Shown here: in pieces, positions 21,531 through 32,420 of the stretch | How positions within the stretch are numbered: position 1 is the stretch's first letter | Layout of the letters: each line of letters begins with the position of its first letter | DNA from: Melitaea cinxia | Lineage: Eukaryota; Arthropoda; Insecta; Lepidoptera; Nymphalidae | Assembly (NCBI RefSeq): GCF_905220565.1 | Contig: NC_059421.1 | Coordinates: forward strand, 5,351,501 to 5,415,500 | Direction: 5' to 3' | Length of the DNA: 64,000 nucleotides | Made by a program: the position numbers and the translations under genes | The notes under the pieces: model-generated | Seen by the model: only the letters and a program-made list of their open reading frames with translations | Database searches by the model: none | What the model was told of the DNA's origin: nothing

Positions 21531-21868
21531 TAGCTGTGCTCGCGACTTTGCCCGCGTGGAATATGACAACAAAGTTATTGTTCCGTTCACAGAGTTATAA
21601 AATATATTTTTTTATTGAATAACAGTAGCCAAGTTACTTATTGTTACATCAGCTATCTGCCAGTGAAATTCGCGTCAAAATTGCTCCAGCCATTTCAGAG
21701 ATTAGCCGGAACAAATAGACAGACATACAGACTGACGAAAATTGAAAAAAATGCTATTTTGGTACATCTACCGTGTCGTGTATACATCCATATGCATTTT
21801 TTAGTAAAAAGCGGTTATTTTAATATCACAAGCAGATACCCCAATTTCATTTACTTGTATAGACAAAG
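21531..21868 (+). repeat. LINE-tail repeat F copy
   Basis: CTAGCTGTGCTCGCGACTTT...ACATCAGCTATCTGCCAG...ATTAGCCGGAACAAATAGAC...TACTTGTATAGAC. Family F recurs at least seven times. It has no coding capacity and its layout is that of a LINE 3' end copied with 5' truncation. Confidence 0.7.
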
Positions 21869-22197
21869 AATTTATAAAAAATTATATAATATACAATAGC
21901 TAATAAAATAACGATAACGAAATCCAAATTAATAACAACAGTACAAAAATGATTCGTAGAGTGGTTTCGTGCAATATAGTTTCTGATAAATATTCTAAAG
22001 CAAAATGCTAGAGACTATTAAAGTAAGCCTATTAAAACTCGGACGAATTGTTCTCCATGAAACTAAGAACTTATATTTTTTTTAAATTTCTATTAAAATT
22101 ATAAATTTACGTGGGTAAAAATATAACATTTTATAATTGTATATCACATGCAGCATTGGATGATATTACGCATTTTTACAAGTAGCAAAAAATGATT
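21869..22197. other. AT-rich spacer, nothing recognised
   Basis: No shared repeat or sustained frame was seen. Confidence 0.5.
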
Positions 22198-22487
22198 AAC
22201 CGAGGTAGGGCACAGGAGGAAATTTCCTGCTCAAAATATGGAGCAGCCCAAATGGGGTTACTACCCCCGACTCCTCGACCTTACAGAAGATCACAGCTAA
22301 ATAATACTTACTGCTTTCAAGCAGTGTTGTGTTCCTGTTGCTGAGTAAGATAACCAGAGCTCCAGGGGGGAACTGGGGATAGGGTTGGCAATTCGCTTGG
22401 AATGCTTCTGATGTTGCAGACATCTATACGGTAATCGCTGATGATCAGGTGAGCCATACGCTTGTTTGCCGACCTAGTTTTATATGC
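22198..22487 (+). repeat. SINE family C, full length
   Basis: From CCGAGGTAGGGCACAGGAGG to CTTGTTTGCCGACCTAG. Small indels include an extra TACT in the AAATAATACT block. Confidence 0.8.
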
Positions 22488-22534
22488 AAAAAAAAACTGA
22501 TAATTCAACAGAGCTAATTTTTCACCACTAAGGT

Positions 22535-22745
22535 GGTAAACAAACGTACGGTCAGCCTGATGTCATGCGGTTACCGTAGCACATTGCCGACTCTACTCCC
22601 GCTGTCAACACTGCCCGTCACCAAGAGCTCTGACTACTTTTCTCACCACAGGATCACGACACTGTTTGAGAATAGTATTATTTGCTTGTGATTTGTAAGG
22701 ATGAGGGTACTTCACCAATCGCTTTAGTCCAGATTTTGAGTAAGG
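22535..22745 (-). repeat. SINE family C, diverged copy, opposite orientation
   Basis: AAACGTACGGTCAGCCTGAT, GCGGTTACCGTAGC, AAGAGCTCTGACTACTTTTC and AGTCCAGATTTTGAG follow reversed family C order. It lies head-to-head with the younger copy at 22198-22487. Confidence 0.65.
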
Positions 22746-22954
22746 TACAAGAAATATCTTGTTGATTTGTTTAAATTAATATCTTTATATTTTATAGTCT
22801 AGGTCTAAAGTCCAAACAATCGTAAGTACACGCATTCACACTCTTTAATTCCTATCCTGTCCTGTCTATCAATTTTGAGTAATTGTATTCGTGTAGTCAT
22901 ATCCTATATTTTACGCTTACGAACGTATACTTACACATACACAACTCACACTCA

Positions 22955-22987
22955 CACACACACACACACACCCACACACACACACAA
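22955..22987. repeat. (CA)n microsatellite
   Basis: CA dinucleotide run with one CCC interruption. Confidence 0.9.
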
Positions 22988-24082
22988 TGATTTTAAATAA
23001 ACTATCTGTGAACATAGTAAATAAAATAATCCAAAAGGACTACTTTTTGTGCTTCGCATATACGAGTACAATGGTAAGATTAAATATAAAAGAAATGTAA
23101 TGTACAAACGCAACAATTAGGCTTTATATTAACATTTTACAATTAAAGTCACACTTGTCTAACACAGCAATTAAAATAAAAATCGCCTTTTCGATGGTTT
23201 AGTGGCTTTCAGGATCAACTCCTGTGGCTTTGGACGAGTTAATTCACTCGAAAGTTCTGAAAGGGTTACAAATATTTACCCTTAATTAGGGTATGAATTG
23301 AGTATTTTATGTTTTTTTTTTTAGTTCAAAGGTTAGAATAAGTTGTTTTCAGTGGCTTTGTTATTCAAATCTATTATACAATTATTTTTAAAAAGAATAA
23401 AGATTTAACAAAGGATTTTATTATTAATGTTCTTGGTATAAGAAATAGTATTTTCTTTGAAGTAAGATTACTTTAAATGAAAGAGTATGTATTTATTTAA
23501 GAACTTATTACTTTGAGAGGATTAAATGTACTTGCCTAAATTTTACTGTAATATAATACGATTAATAAAAAACGTAAATCTAATTTATCTATTTTTAGAG
23601 AAAATTGAGTGGGAGGGGATGAAAAAATATTCGATTGGCTTTGAAGCTTAAGATTGCGATATTCACTAAAATTTCATTTTTATCAAAATAAAGCAACATT
23701 TTTTTTGTACGTTTTCTTTTTTATGTGTATATAAAAGTAGAAAAAGAGTTTTTATATTTTTATATCTATAGAATCTCTTTAATACATTGTGTTTTGCGTT
23801 TGACAGTTCTTTACCGAGAAAATTAACAATTTTAACAAAACTGACAGGTATTCAAACTTAAGGCTTAAATCGCGAAGGAACTATATCAGACAAAAAATAG
23901 ACATCGTTGAATTATATCGTATCTTCTTTCCCTTTCTAGAAAAGAAAGTATCTTTTACGTAAAGTTTGCTAGGTATATATTACATTGCTTTCTTCAGTGC
24001 CATTATTGTGAACAGCTATAAATAATATATAACCTTGACCTTATTTAGTTAAAAAAAGAAAAATAAGACGATTTTTTTTGTA
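22988..24082. other. AT-rich spacer, nothing recognised
   Basis: Over 1 kb without a repeat shared in the window or a sustained frame. Confidence 0.55.
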
Positions 24083-24262
24083 ACGATTGCTATCATGTGT
24101 TTGTGATAAAAACCGAGACCGTATGTTTTACGAGCTCTCCGAGGAATGGTGAGGAGGTCATCCCACAGAGTTTAACGATGATCGTCAACCCAGAAACTAA
24201 TATTTTACAAATACATATATTTGCTTCGAGAAGGAATCGAGAGATCATCAAACCAGAACCAA
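24083..24262 (-). repeat. Old SINE family A' copy
   Basis: GCTATCATGTGTTTGTGATA, ACCGAGACCGTATG and GAGCTCTCCGAGGAATGGTG match the A body. The head side (ACAAATACATATATTTGCTTC, GAGAAGGAATCGAGA) matches the alternative A' head at 26908. It lies beside the young family A copy in the same orientation. Confidence 0.6.
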
Positions 24263-24280
24263 CGGTATAGTGTATTGAGT

Positions 24281-24620
24281 ACGCTTCAGCCTGTAATATC
24301 CCACTACTGGCCATAGGCCTCTTTCCGCATGTAGGAGAAGGATCAGAGCTTAATCCACCACGCTGCTCCAATGCGGGTTGGCGGATATATTCCCGACTAT
24401 GAGTAACGATCGCTATCAGGTGTACATGATAACAACCGGGACCAACGGCTTAACGTGCTCTCCGAGGCAGGGTGGGGAGACCTACAAGGAATGCACAAAC
24501 ACCTAGACCACGGCAAACACCTGAATGGTCAATACAAATGTTTGCCATGTGCGGGGATCGAACCCGCAACCGCCAGCGCAACAGGTACAACCATGGCTGT
24601 AACCGTTGCGCCAACGCGGC
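24281..24620 (-). repeat. SINE family A, full length with 11-bp target duplication
   Basis: The minus strand runs from GCCGCGTTGGCGCAACGGTT through B-box GGTTCGATCCC to GGCTGAAGCGT. It is flanked by perfect 11-bp direct repeats GTGTATTGAGT (24270-24280 and 24621-24631), which fix its length at 340 bp. Confidence 0.92.
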
Positions 24621-24888
24621 GTGTATTGAGTGATTGACTATTAATAATTATACCAGTAGACGATAAATCGACTTTTATAATATTATTCAATATTGTTACG
24701 GAGGGATGGCCGCGGACCTTTAATCGATGTCAAGACTGGGGTGCGCGAGAAAACCCTTAACTGCTACTATAACTACTAAATCAGGAATTTTACTAATTAA
24801 CCAGTTATATGATCCAGAGAATAACATCATGTAACTAAGCTGTCATTTCTATGCATATTCAACTATGATATAGAACAGGATATAATTT

Positions 24889-25211
24889 TTGCTGTGTGGT
24901 TACGGCGTTAACAATATAGCCACCCCTTCTCTTCCCGTTGGTGTCGTAAGAGGCGACTAAGGGATAACAATTCCATCACCATCTTGAAACTTAAAAAGCC
25001 GACCGATGGCGGGATAACCATCTAACTTCTGGGTTTGAAATACAAAGGCCGAAGATGGGCAGCAGCGTCTTTGGTGCGACAAAGCCAGCCCTGCGATCGC
25101 CAGCGTGGTGACTATGGAAAAAACACACGAGTTCATTCCATTTTTGGCGCGAACTTGTGGTGGCCTACGTCCAGCAGTGGACTTTATTAGGCTGAAGCTA
25201 CGATGATGATG
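24889..25211 (+). repeat. SINE family B copy
   Basis: GCTGTGTGGTTACGGCGTTA...GGCCTACGTCCAGCAGTGGA...GGCTGAAGCTACGATGATGA. It is flanked by a 7-bp repeat ATAATTT (24882-24888, 25212-25218), which is AT-only and so weak evidence. The minus-strand open frame of 147 codons that crosses it is not a gene. Confidence 0.8.
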
Positions 25212-25218
25212 ATAATTT

Positions 25219-25582
25219 AAGAAGTGAATACTCTTAAAATTTTTATTTTTTACAAAAAATACGTAAAAAGCATAAAAGAAAACCTCTTCAAGCAATTCAT
25301 AAACAACGTCAAGATTGAAAAACGCCAAATAACAATTACCGAGGGACAAATTACGGACAGATTTCAAATTTGAAGTATATTTTAAGATGTTTCTTCCCAT
25401 ACAATGAAATTACAATTATTGTACGTAACGATGTTTATGTACGTGATGTGTATTGGTCATTAAAAAATTGATTGATATAGATAATTGATGAAGATATCGG
25501 GGAAACTGTTAAAAAAATACGTATAGAGGAATGTCCTCTTTTTTTTTTGAAATATGTAAAACAGTAAAATTGCTATCATTTT
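25219..25582. other. AT-rich spacer, nothing recognised
   Basis: No shared repeat or sustained frame was seen. Confidence 0.5.
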
Positions 25583-25956
25583 TAACCGACTTCAAAAAAT
25601 GAGGAGGTTACTCAATTCGACCGTATATGTATCTATATATTTTTTTATGTATGTTCGGGGATAACTCCGTCGTTTATGAACTGATTTTAATAATTCTTTT
25701 TTTGTTGGAAAGGAGATATCCCTAGTTTGGTATCATGATAAGGAAACTAGGATCTGATGATGAGATCCCAGGAGAAATCGAGGGAAACTCTCGAAAATCC
25801 GCATAACTTTTTACTGGGTGTACCGATTTTGATGATTTTTAATTCATTCATATCATTTAAATTTCATCGAGATGTGATTAGAACTTTTGGAGTAATCTTT
25901 GATAGTGCGTATTTACTTGTACGTTGTATTATTTGTCGATATAATTGAAGTCGGTT
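25583..25956. mobile_element. Inverted-repeat element G, full length (~374 bp)
   Basis: Terminal inverted repeats AACCGACTTCAA (25583-25594) and TTGAAGTCGGTT (25945-25956). After the left end comes GAGGAGGTTACTCAATTCGA; the centre carries TGGTATCATGATAAGGAAAC and the right side ACGTTGTATTATTTGTCGAT. It has no transposase. A non-autonomous DNA element is the simplest reading; the superfamily is unknown. Confidence 0.7.
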
Positions 25957-26030
25957 TTTCTTCGTTTGCCTGCAAACACAATTATTGTTGTCACACAATT
26001 ATGTGTGATGTCTGAGAATATATTTTAATA

Positions 26031-26343
26031 CTAGCTGTGCCCGCAACTTCGTTCGTGTGGAATTTAACAAAAAACTTATTTTTTAGTTCGCAAAGTTATA
26101 AAATAAATAAATTTTGAAAATAAAAGTAGCCTTAGTCAGTCCTTATTACATCAGTTATCTGCCAGCGAAATTCTTATCAAAATCGGTCCAGCTGTTTCAG
26201 AAATTAGCCGGAACAAACGGACAGACAGACAAAAATTGTAAAAAATGTAATTTTGGTATATGTACCGTGTATACATCCATATGCAGTAAAAAGTTATTTT
26301 AAAATTACAAACAGACACTCCAATTTTACTTACTTGTATAGAT
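26031..26343 (+). repeat. LINE-tail repeat F copy
   Basis: CTAGCTGTGCCCGCAACTTC...ATTAGCCGGAACAAACGGAC...TACTTGTATAGAT. Full tail unit. Confidence 0.75.
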
Positions 26344-26533
26344 TTGATTCGCCTTTAACAGTCTGCTAATATGTCATGTACTAAAATTATTACTATTTCT
26401 GAGATATATTATCGTTTTTAAATATAGCGTCTCGATTTTATCATGTTGATAATCTTGGTTTATTATACGATTTACTACTATTTTATTTATTTCTTATACA
26501 ATGAATCTTAATAACATTTAAACTTATTCTTTT

Positions 26534-26822
26534 TTTTATGTCACTAGGTCGGCAAACAAGCGTACGGCTCACCTGATGGTAAGAGATTACCGCAGCTTAT
26601 AGACGCCTACAATACCAGAAGCATCGAAAGCGCGTTGCCGATCCGATCCCCAACCCCCCCCCCCCTCTAGGAGCTCTGGTCACCTTACTCACCAACAGGA
26701 ACACAATACTGCTTGAAAACAGTATTATTTTGCAGTGATCTTCTGTAAGGTCGAGGTACTACCCCAGTCGGGCTGCTCCATATTTTGAGCAGGAAATTCC
26801 TACTGTGCCCTACCTCAGTTAA
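26534..26822 (-). repeat. SINE family C, full length
   Basis: ATGTCACTAGGTCGGCAAAC...CTACCTCAGTTAA, with a C run of about 13 at the variable homopolymer site. Confidence 0.85.
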
Positions 26823-26907
26823 AACCTACCTCGTTAATATAATCAAATAATTCTCTTATAAAGTACAGTATGATGCTATAATCTAGTAAAAATTTCAATC
26901 AACAATT

Positions 26908-27105
26908 ACTCTGGTTCGATTCCCGCTCGGGGTCGATATTTGTATTTGTACAAATATTTCTTTCCGGTTTGGATGTCAATCCTTGTGAGTCTCCCCTCCG
27001 TGCCTCTGAGAGCACGTTAAACCGTCGTTCCCAGTTGTTATCATGAATACCTGATAGCGATCTTTACATATAGTAGGGAATATATCCGTCAACCCGCATA
27101 CAAAA
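26908..27105 (+). repeat. SINE A' (family A body with a different head)
   Basis: The B-box GGTTCGATTCCCGCTCGGG is followed by ATTTGTACAAATATTTCTTT, unlike the family A head. From CAATCCTTGTGAGTCTCCCC onwards it matches the A body, ending at CAACCCGCAT. It is either a subfamily or a head swap. Confidence 0.65.
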
Positions 27106-28283
27106 CCCTGTATGATTGGCTGAATGTAAAAAATTTCATTAAATATACTATGGAGGGAAAATTGTTACAATACAATAATCATTGAAAGTGAGCATTTACC
27201 CTATCTGTCGCGCGCTACGCGTTTTTATACGCGAAAAATGGCGATATCGTTGGGAAGATTGAAATAAAAAATAACCTTTGTACATATATTTTTATTTAAT
27301 TTCAATTTAAACAAATTTTGCGTCATACACTACGTCATGTATGACAAACATTTATACAAACTTTTGCATACGCAAAAACTAGTTATCTTAAGCTTACTCT
27401 TAAGTAACATAGGATACTATTTATCAAAAAAAAAAAAAAAATGCGACCAAAGCCACGGGTAAAAGCTAGTAGAATTATAAATTTAGATATTATAAAACTT
27501 TGTGATGAGAGGAATATAACTTAAAAAAAAAAAAAAAAACAAAAAAAACAAATCACAAGTAAAAGCAGCTGACGGTGGTATTATGATAAAATTGAGTACC
27601 CTCTTTGATATAAGGCTTTTCATAAAAAAAAATCTCATCAAAAGCATTCAATAACCATTACCTGTAATTAATTACGTCACTGAATAAAAACGAAAAGAGG
27701 GAAAACATTTTTTTAAATTTTATTATGGGTTTATTTATAAATACTTAATTTCTTTGAAATCGTTTCGGGAATATTTTAAAAATACATCAAAACAAAACTA
27801 CAAATGGAACTGAAAAAAAAGTTAAAAACAAAATATCAAAAATCAACTTTGTGACAAAAGTTTTTAAGGTAGAAATTCAAATGTTTATACGAAATCATTG
27901 TACACTTCAGATAACAAAGGTTGAATTTGCATAGAAATAAACAAGGGATGATTTCGGACGATTTATGAACGTTTGGTATGTTATAGACACAGTCTATACG
28001 AAACAGTATAACTGATGATATAATGCTTAATATCAAAATATACTTTATGACTAAATAAATCAATTTTATAATTAGTAATCGAATTCGAACAACTGTGTAT
28101 TTCTACTCTGTTGGAAAGCTACCAGGTTTAAAGAAATGCAGTAAAACATGGCTAGGTAAACTTCGCAAAAATATATATATACAAAACAGTACCAATGGGC
28201 CATTTAGACATACGAAAGTTGGCGTGTTGTAGATTTCTTAGTTTCAATAGTCTGTACCCAACTGGGCACTGAACTGTAACCCT
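27106..28283. other. Spacer with a LINE-tail fragment
   Basis: At 27440-27478, GCGACCAAAGCCACGGGTAA AAGCTAGTA is the reversed start of a tail like that at 47577. A/T homopolymers flank it. The rest shows nothing recognisable. Confidence 0.45.
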
Positions 28284-28330
28284 ACTGGGCATTGAACCCA
28301 AGACAAGCCGTCTTGGGTTCAGTGCCCAGT
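28284..28330. repeat. GC-rich near-perfect hairpin
   Basis: A 21-nt arm beginning ACTGGGCATTGAACCC (28284-28304) pairs with 28310-28330, with 20 of 21 matches and the 5-nt loop AAGCC. A partial direct copy of the arm start, ACTGGGCACTGAAC, lies just upstream at 28261-28274. Confidence 0.85.
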
Positions 28331-28433
28331 GCCGTGGTGGCTAGAAAAAACTGGGTACCTTAATGCTGGTTAAATAAGTGGACTGTACTTTTAACGTATC
28401 GTATATTAATATAAAATATAAAAAGTATAATTT

Positions 28434-28662
28434 TGTAGGGACGGCTCGGCGTCGTGTGTAAAAGAATAATAGTGACGGCTCGGCTTCGCGGATAAGAATT
28501 GATAAGATTGAGTCGCTGCGTTCGACCATCGCTAGTTCTCTGCCCTCCGTCACCCGCGCCCCGCGAGCAGAACCAGGAGTCGGTTGCTCACGAGCAAACG
28601 CCAAGCACGTCCGTATCCTGTAACAGTTTAATAAACATGCTTTATATTCGATTGTTTTTACA
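28434..28662 (+). mobile_element. Possible solo LTR
   Basis: A GC-rich island starting TGTAGGGACGG and ending TTTTTACA, so with TGT...ACA ends. It has an AATAAA signal at 28631 shortly before the right end. The length (~229 bp) suits an insect Gypsy/Copia/BEL LTR. No clear target duplication, primer-binding site or second LTR was seen, so this is tentative. The 87-codon minus-strand open frame here is not recognised as a protein. Confidence 0.3.
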
Positions 28663-28848
28663 ATTCATTTTGTGACTTTCAAAGTTTATGTGTGCAATAA
28701 ACTTAGAATCTTATTAGCATCTATGTTAACGGTGACCTCCTTAACTTTTTTTTGACCCAAAAACTTAATTTAACACTAGCCTTTACTAAAATACAGTAAG
28801 CCTATAATTCAATATTTCTATATGCTTGTAAATTTATTTTGTATATGA

Positions 28849-28873
28849 TGTGTGTGTGTGTGTGTGTGTGTGT
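28849..28873. repeat. (TG)n microsatellite
   Basis: Uninterrupted TG run of about 12 units. Confidence 0.9.
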
Positions 28874-29171
28874 ATCTTTGAAAACTTTTTAGTAATACTG
28901 TTACTACTAGTCTGGTACGTCGCTTTGTTTTGATCACACTAACTAATGACTGTAGATGCGTGATAGTATCGGTTGTCATGCGTGAATTTTGCAACTATAA
29001 TTTGAGGATACATAGGATTTATTGGTCAGTCATCGGAGCTTCGTTAACGGATAATATAATGAACGTATCAGATTTTGTATTTAATCAATAAATATCATAG
29101 AGGTCCGTGTATAGCCAAACACAGGCAAGTGGAAACTATTAATTAGGAACTTTTTTATTTATAAATACTTA

Positions 29172-29272
29172 CGGTGGCAAATAAACGTATGTTGAACTTT
29201 ATAGTAAGTGGTTACTGTGGCCTATGGACGCTTGTAACATCAGGAGTATCTGAAAATATTATAAACATTAAT
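29172..29272 (-). repeat. SINE family C, diverged fragment
   Basis: GGTGGCAAATAAACGTATGT, ATAGTAAGTGGTTACTGTGG, CCTATGGACGCTTGTAACAT in reversed family C order. Confidence 0.55.
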
Positions 29273-29284
29273 CCCACTCGCTTT

Positions 29285-29398
29285 CTTCAGCCTATCGCAG
29301 TCCTCTAATGGACATAGGCCTCCCAAGTTTGCACCAAACTTCCAGTCCCCGCAGTCCTCATCAAGCCTACACCCTAACAACGTACGTACAATTTATTT
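29285..29398 (-). pseudogene. RTE-type LINE 3' end fragment
   Basis: The minus strand reads GTGTAGGCTTGATGAGGACT, then TTGGGAGGCCTATGTCCATT and CGATAGGCTGAAG, in the same order as the RTE copy at 62155-62385. It carries the GAGGCCTATGTCC tail shared with SINEs A and B. Confidence 0.6.
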
Positions 29399-29654
29399 AT
29401 ATTAGAATATAAAATTTATAAATATAAAACTTACCTATCAATTAGATTTCTTTTTATGTATTATATAATGTATATAAATTTTCTACAAGCACCAGGGTAA
29501 CATGAAGTCGCGGCGATCTCTGTGACTGCCATTCCGCCCACGTGACTTGTAATTTGACGTAAGGAAACGTTATCAAGCACGCTTCTCTGTCGCGAACTCG
29601 TTTGCACTGGGAGACCTTAGAAATTATTCGTTAAACTTTTGAAGTTAAACTTTT

Positions 29655-29815
29655 TGCGCACGCTTGACTTGGAGAGTAAGCTGGTGAATGCGTGACGAGA
29701 GCGTGATGAAAAGTGTGATCGTGCGACGTGAACGGAGCTAGAGAGAGAGGTGCAGCACACATTTTCTTTCTCTTTTTCTTTCCTGGCCAGTTACGTTTCG
29801 TACATCTAAGACACG
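29655..29815 (+). repeat. Unclassified repeat M, copy 1
   Basis: From ACGCTTGACTTGGAGAGTAA to CAGTTACGTTTCGTACATCT. It shares order and most bases over ~155 bp with 59213-59365. The nature of the family is unknown and no terminal inverted repeats are evident. Confidence 0.7.
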
Positions 29816-30251
29816 GTTCCGACGGCACACAAGCGCACACGTTATTCTTAATGAAATAAATAATTTTATCGGATGTAATATTGTTTAAGCCTTTTTTTTC
29901 TATTAGAGATTAATATTTATTATGAAAGGGCTTCGAACCGCGACAGCTGATTAAGAAAAAATTCCGTCTACCTTATTACCTTGGTAACAATAAAATTTGT
30001 CAATGAAATATACCAGAGGGTACAAAAAGCTAGATACTCAAAATTACACAATTAAATATTTGCCTAAAATAAAACCCCACGAAAGTAAATCCCTGACAGA
30101 GCGATTTATCGACGTGAAAAACCCTCACCCTTGTTATTTATCGAATATTTATACAAAAAATTGATTGAATAAGATTGGATAAAATTTATTTATTGCCAAT
30201 AAATTTTACGCCAGAGACTTACTACATATTACTTTGAAAAAAAAAATATCT
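29816..30251. other. AT-rich spacer, nothing recognised
   Basis: No shared repeat or sustained frame was seen. Confidence 0.5.
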
Positions 30252-30330
30252 ATCTATATTTATAACTCTGCGCACTTAATAGCCTTTTTGTTTAATTCCA
30301 CGCGGACAAAGTCGCGGGCACAACTAATAA
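30252..30330 (-). repeat. LINE-tail repeat F, fragment
   Basis: ATAACTCTGCGCACTTAATA, then CACGCGGACAAAGTCGCGGG: the reversed first part of family F. Confidence 0.6.
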
Positions 30331-31220
30331 CGACATAAAAATATTCAAGATCTTTAACATTGTTGTACATTTATATAATTTCATCTCGAAGTCAATGGAA
30401 AAAATTGTCACAAATTCCACAAAAAACTATTATTTTTGTATTTCATTTATATAAGTTCAGGCGTCTCCCAGTATAAACGTGAAACTAAGACGTATTCTAC
30501 TCACGTAAACGAGGCGTAAGCAAAAATACATTCACCGGGAATGTGGTCGGTGGTGCATCATGATTCTAAGAGTTTTATTAACAACAAATAGGTACATATA
30601 TATAAATTGGTAAAATAAAAATGTTGTGCAAATCTCAAATTAATACAATATAGTTGAGAACGTCACAACTGTCAACAAAATAATTAAGTCCTTTGTAAGC
30701 GTTTGTAAGTTTTTATTTTTGGAGTTAACTCCTATGCACTCTCGTTTTTTTTTTTTTTTATAATCACGCGATACTATAAACGCATTTACAAAGCCATATG
30801 GATTTCCTGTGTTCTGGTTGTTGGTGCTTTTGTGCTGTGCGTGTTTACAGAGAATCAAAACTCTTGTGGAAGCAGTTATGTAAGGCGTTTATTAAAAATA
30901 TCTTGTGAGGGTGATCTTTTCGTATGCTTGTTACATATCTATTCACTTTTGCCCAATATTTTAAATGAATAAGAAGACTCAATAACAAATTAAATTCGTC
31001 GTGAAAAACGCACAAGAGGCGAACAGAGAACAAGCACCTCCTTGCTATTTCAAAGGCGTAACGTAACCCTTATTGAGAAAATATACGGGAGCGTATTGTG
31101 TGTAAAAACGATATTTGACTAGCAGATATTGGATGAAGTTAATTTTTGATGTTCGGTTTCCATATTAAAAAAATGATTAGATTATCTCATGAAACGTTCA
31201 ACTATTAAGCCGAGTTTCTA
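30331..31220. other. AT-rich spacer, nothing recognised
   Basis: Two open stretches of 60-70 codons without domain features. No shared repeat. Confidence 0.5.
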
Positions 31221-31550
31221 CCATCACAGCCTATACAGTCCACTGCTGGACATAGGCCTCCACAAGTTTACGCCAAAAATAACGTGAACTCATGTGTTTT
31301 GCCCATAGTCACCACGCTGGCCAGGCGGGTTGGTGACCGCAGTACTGACTTTGTCGCACCGAAGACGCTGCTGCCCGTCTTCGGCCTGTGTATTTCAAAG
31401 CCAGCAGTTGGATGGTTATCCCGCCACCGGTCGGCTTTTTAAGTTCTAAGGTGGTAGCAGAACTGTGTTATCCCTTAGTCGCCTCTCTTACGACACCCAC
31501 GGGAAGAGAGGGGGTGGCTATATTCTTTAGTACCGTAGCCACAAAGTACA
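31221..31550 (-). repeat. SINE family B, full length with 9-bp target duplication
   Basis: Tail at left (CATCACAGCCTATACAGTCC...), head at right (GGCTACGGTACTAAAGAATA on the minus strand). Direct repeats GAGTTTCTA flank it at 31212-31220 and 31551-31559. Confidence 0.88.
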
Positions 31551-31559
31551 GAGTTTCTA

Positions 31560-32067
31560 GATTCAGACAAAAACCGTTGAATTTTGAGCATGTCTTGTTC
31601 GAAATATTTAAGCTTATTAAGGTAAACGTATTGTTTTTTTAATTAAAACAAGCGAGCATTCGTGTTCAAAATAAAACGGTTTGTGATTAAGACGAATTGT
31701 TTTTTGAATACAGGAATCGAGCAAGTATGAAGTTGACTCATGAACTTTATTATATTATTATTATTTAATATTAAGGCAGAATATCTATATATATCATTTA
31801 ACAGTTGATAGTTGTTTTTTGTTTAGTTTGGTTTTACATTTCACTATGGATAGAGAAGAGTAACACTAGAGCAATGCCTGCAAATTATTGTTTTTTTTTT
31901 TTTTTTTTTAAATTAAAATCTATCAAATTTGATGATGATTTGAAATTGTCCTTTAGAGCAGTTAATTTAAATAACAATGTATCGTTATCGAACAATGTTT
32001 GACATGATTAGATTTTTTTTGTAACTAAATTTGCTACGGTTGGTTTACTCAAATGAAAGAATAATTT
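31560..32067. other. AT-rich spacer, nothing recognised
   Basis: Includes a 20-base T run near 31890. No domain-bearing frame. Confidence 0.5.
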
Positions 32068-32420
32068 CACGTAATAATCCAATTAGTTGGCCTCAAAAAT
32101 CATGTGATTTAACACCATTTGATTATTTTACTTGGTGTTATGTTAAGTCACTTGTCTACGTCCATTACTCAGATTCTACAAATATAATAATTGATTTATA
32201 GAGTTTTAATTTGTAAAATGACGATTCGAAAGTGCTCTTGGAGCCTATTTCAATAAAGCTGTTTTTAGTTTTGATAACTGAACATCTGGAAATCAATATT
32301 CGAAGAGTTATTGGTGAAATACGGTCGGAAATTCTGAGAAAAGTTTGTGAAAATTGGTTTCTAGATTGCGCCTTATGCATCAACCGTAGCGGCCAAGTGG
32401 CTAAAATTATATTTAAACGT
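32068..32420 (+). pseudogene. Tc1/mariner-superfamily transposase remnant
   Basis: Two coding-like blocks in order, separated by a scrambled part. The first (about 32085-32165) reads SWPQKSCDLTPFDYF then WCYVKSLVYV, the 'WPPRS-DLTPLDYFLWG' region near the third catalytic acid of this superfamily. The second (about 32280-32417) reads NIRRVIGEIRSEILRKVCEN W followed by an RSGQ...IIFK end, the usual C-terminus of the same insect transposases. Stops and a damaged joint between the blocks mean it cannot make a working enzyme. No flanking inverted repeats were found. Confidence 0.65.

Noticed and set aside
22955..22987. CRISPR-like or regulatory array
   Set aside because: It is a plain dinucleotide microsatellite; the window is eukaryotic.
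24957..25400. 147-codon minus-strand open frame
   Set aside because: More than half is SINE B read backwards. The rest is low-complexity phenylalanine/tyrosine-rich sequence.
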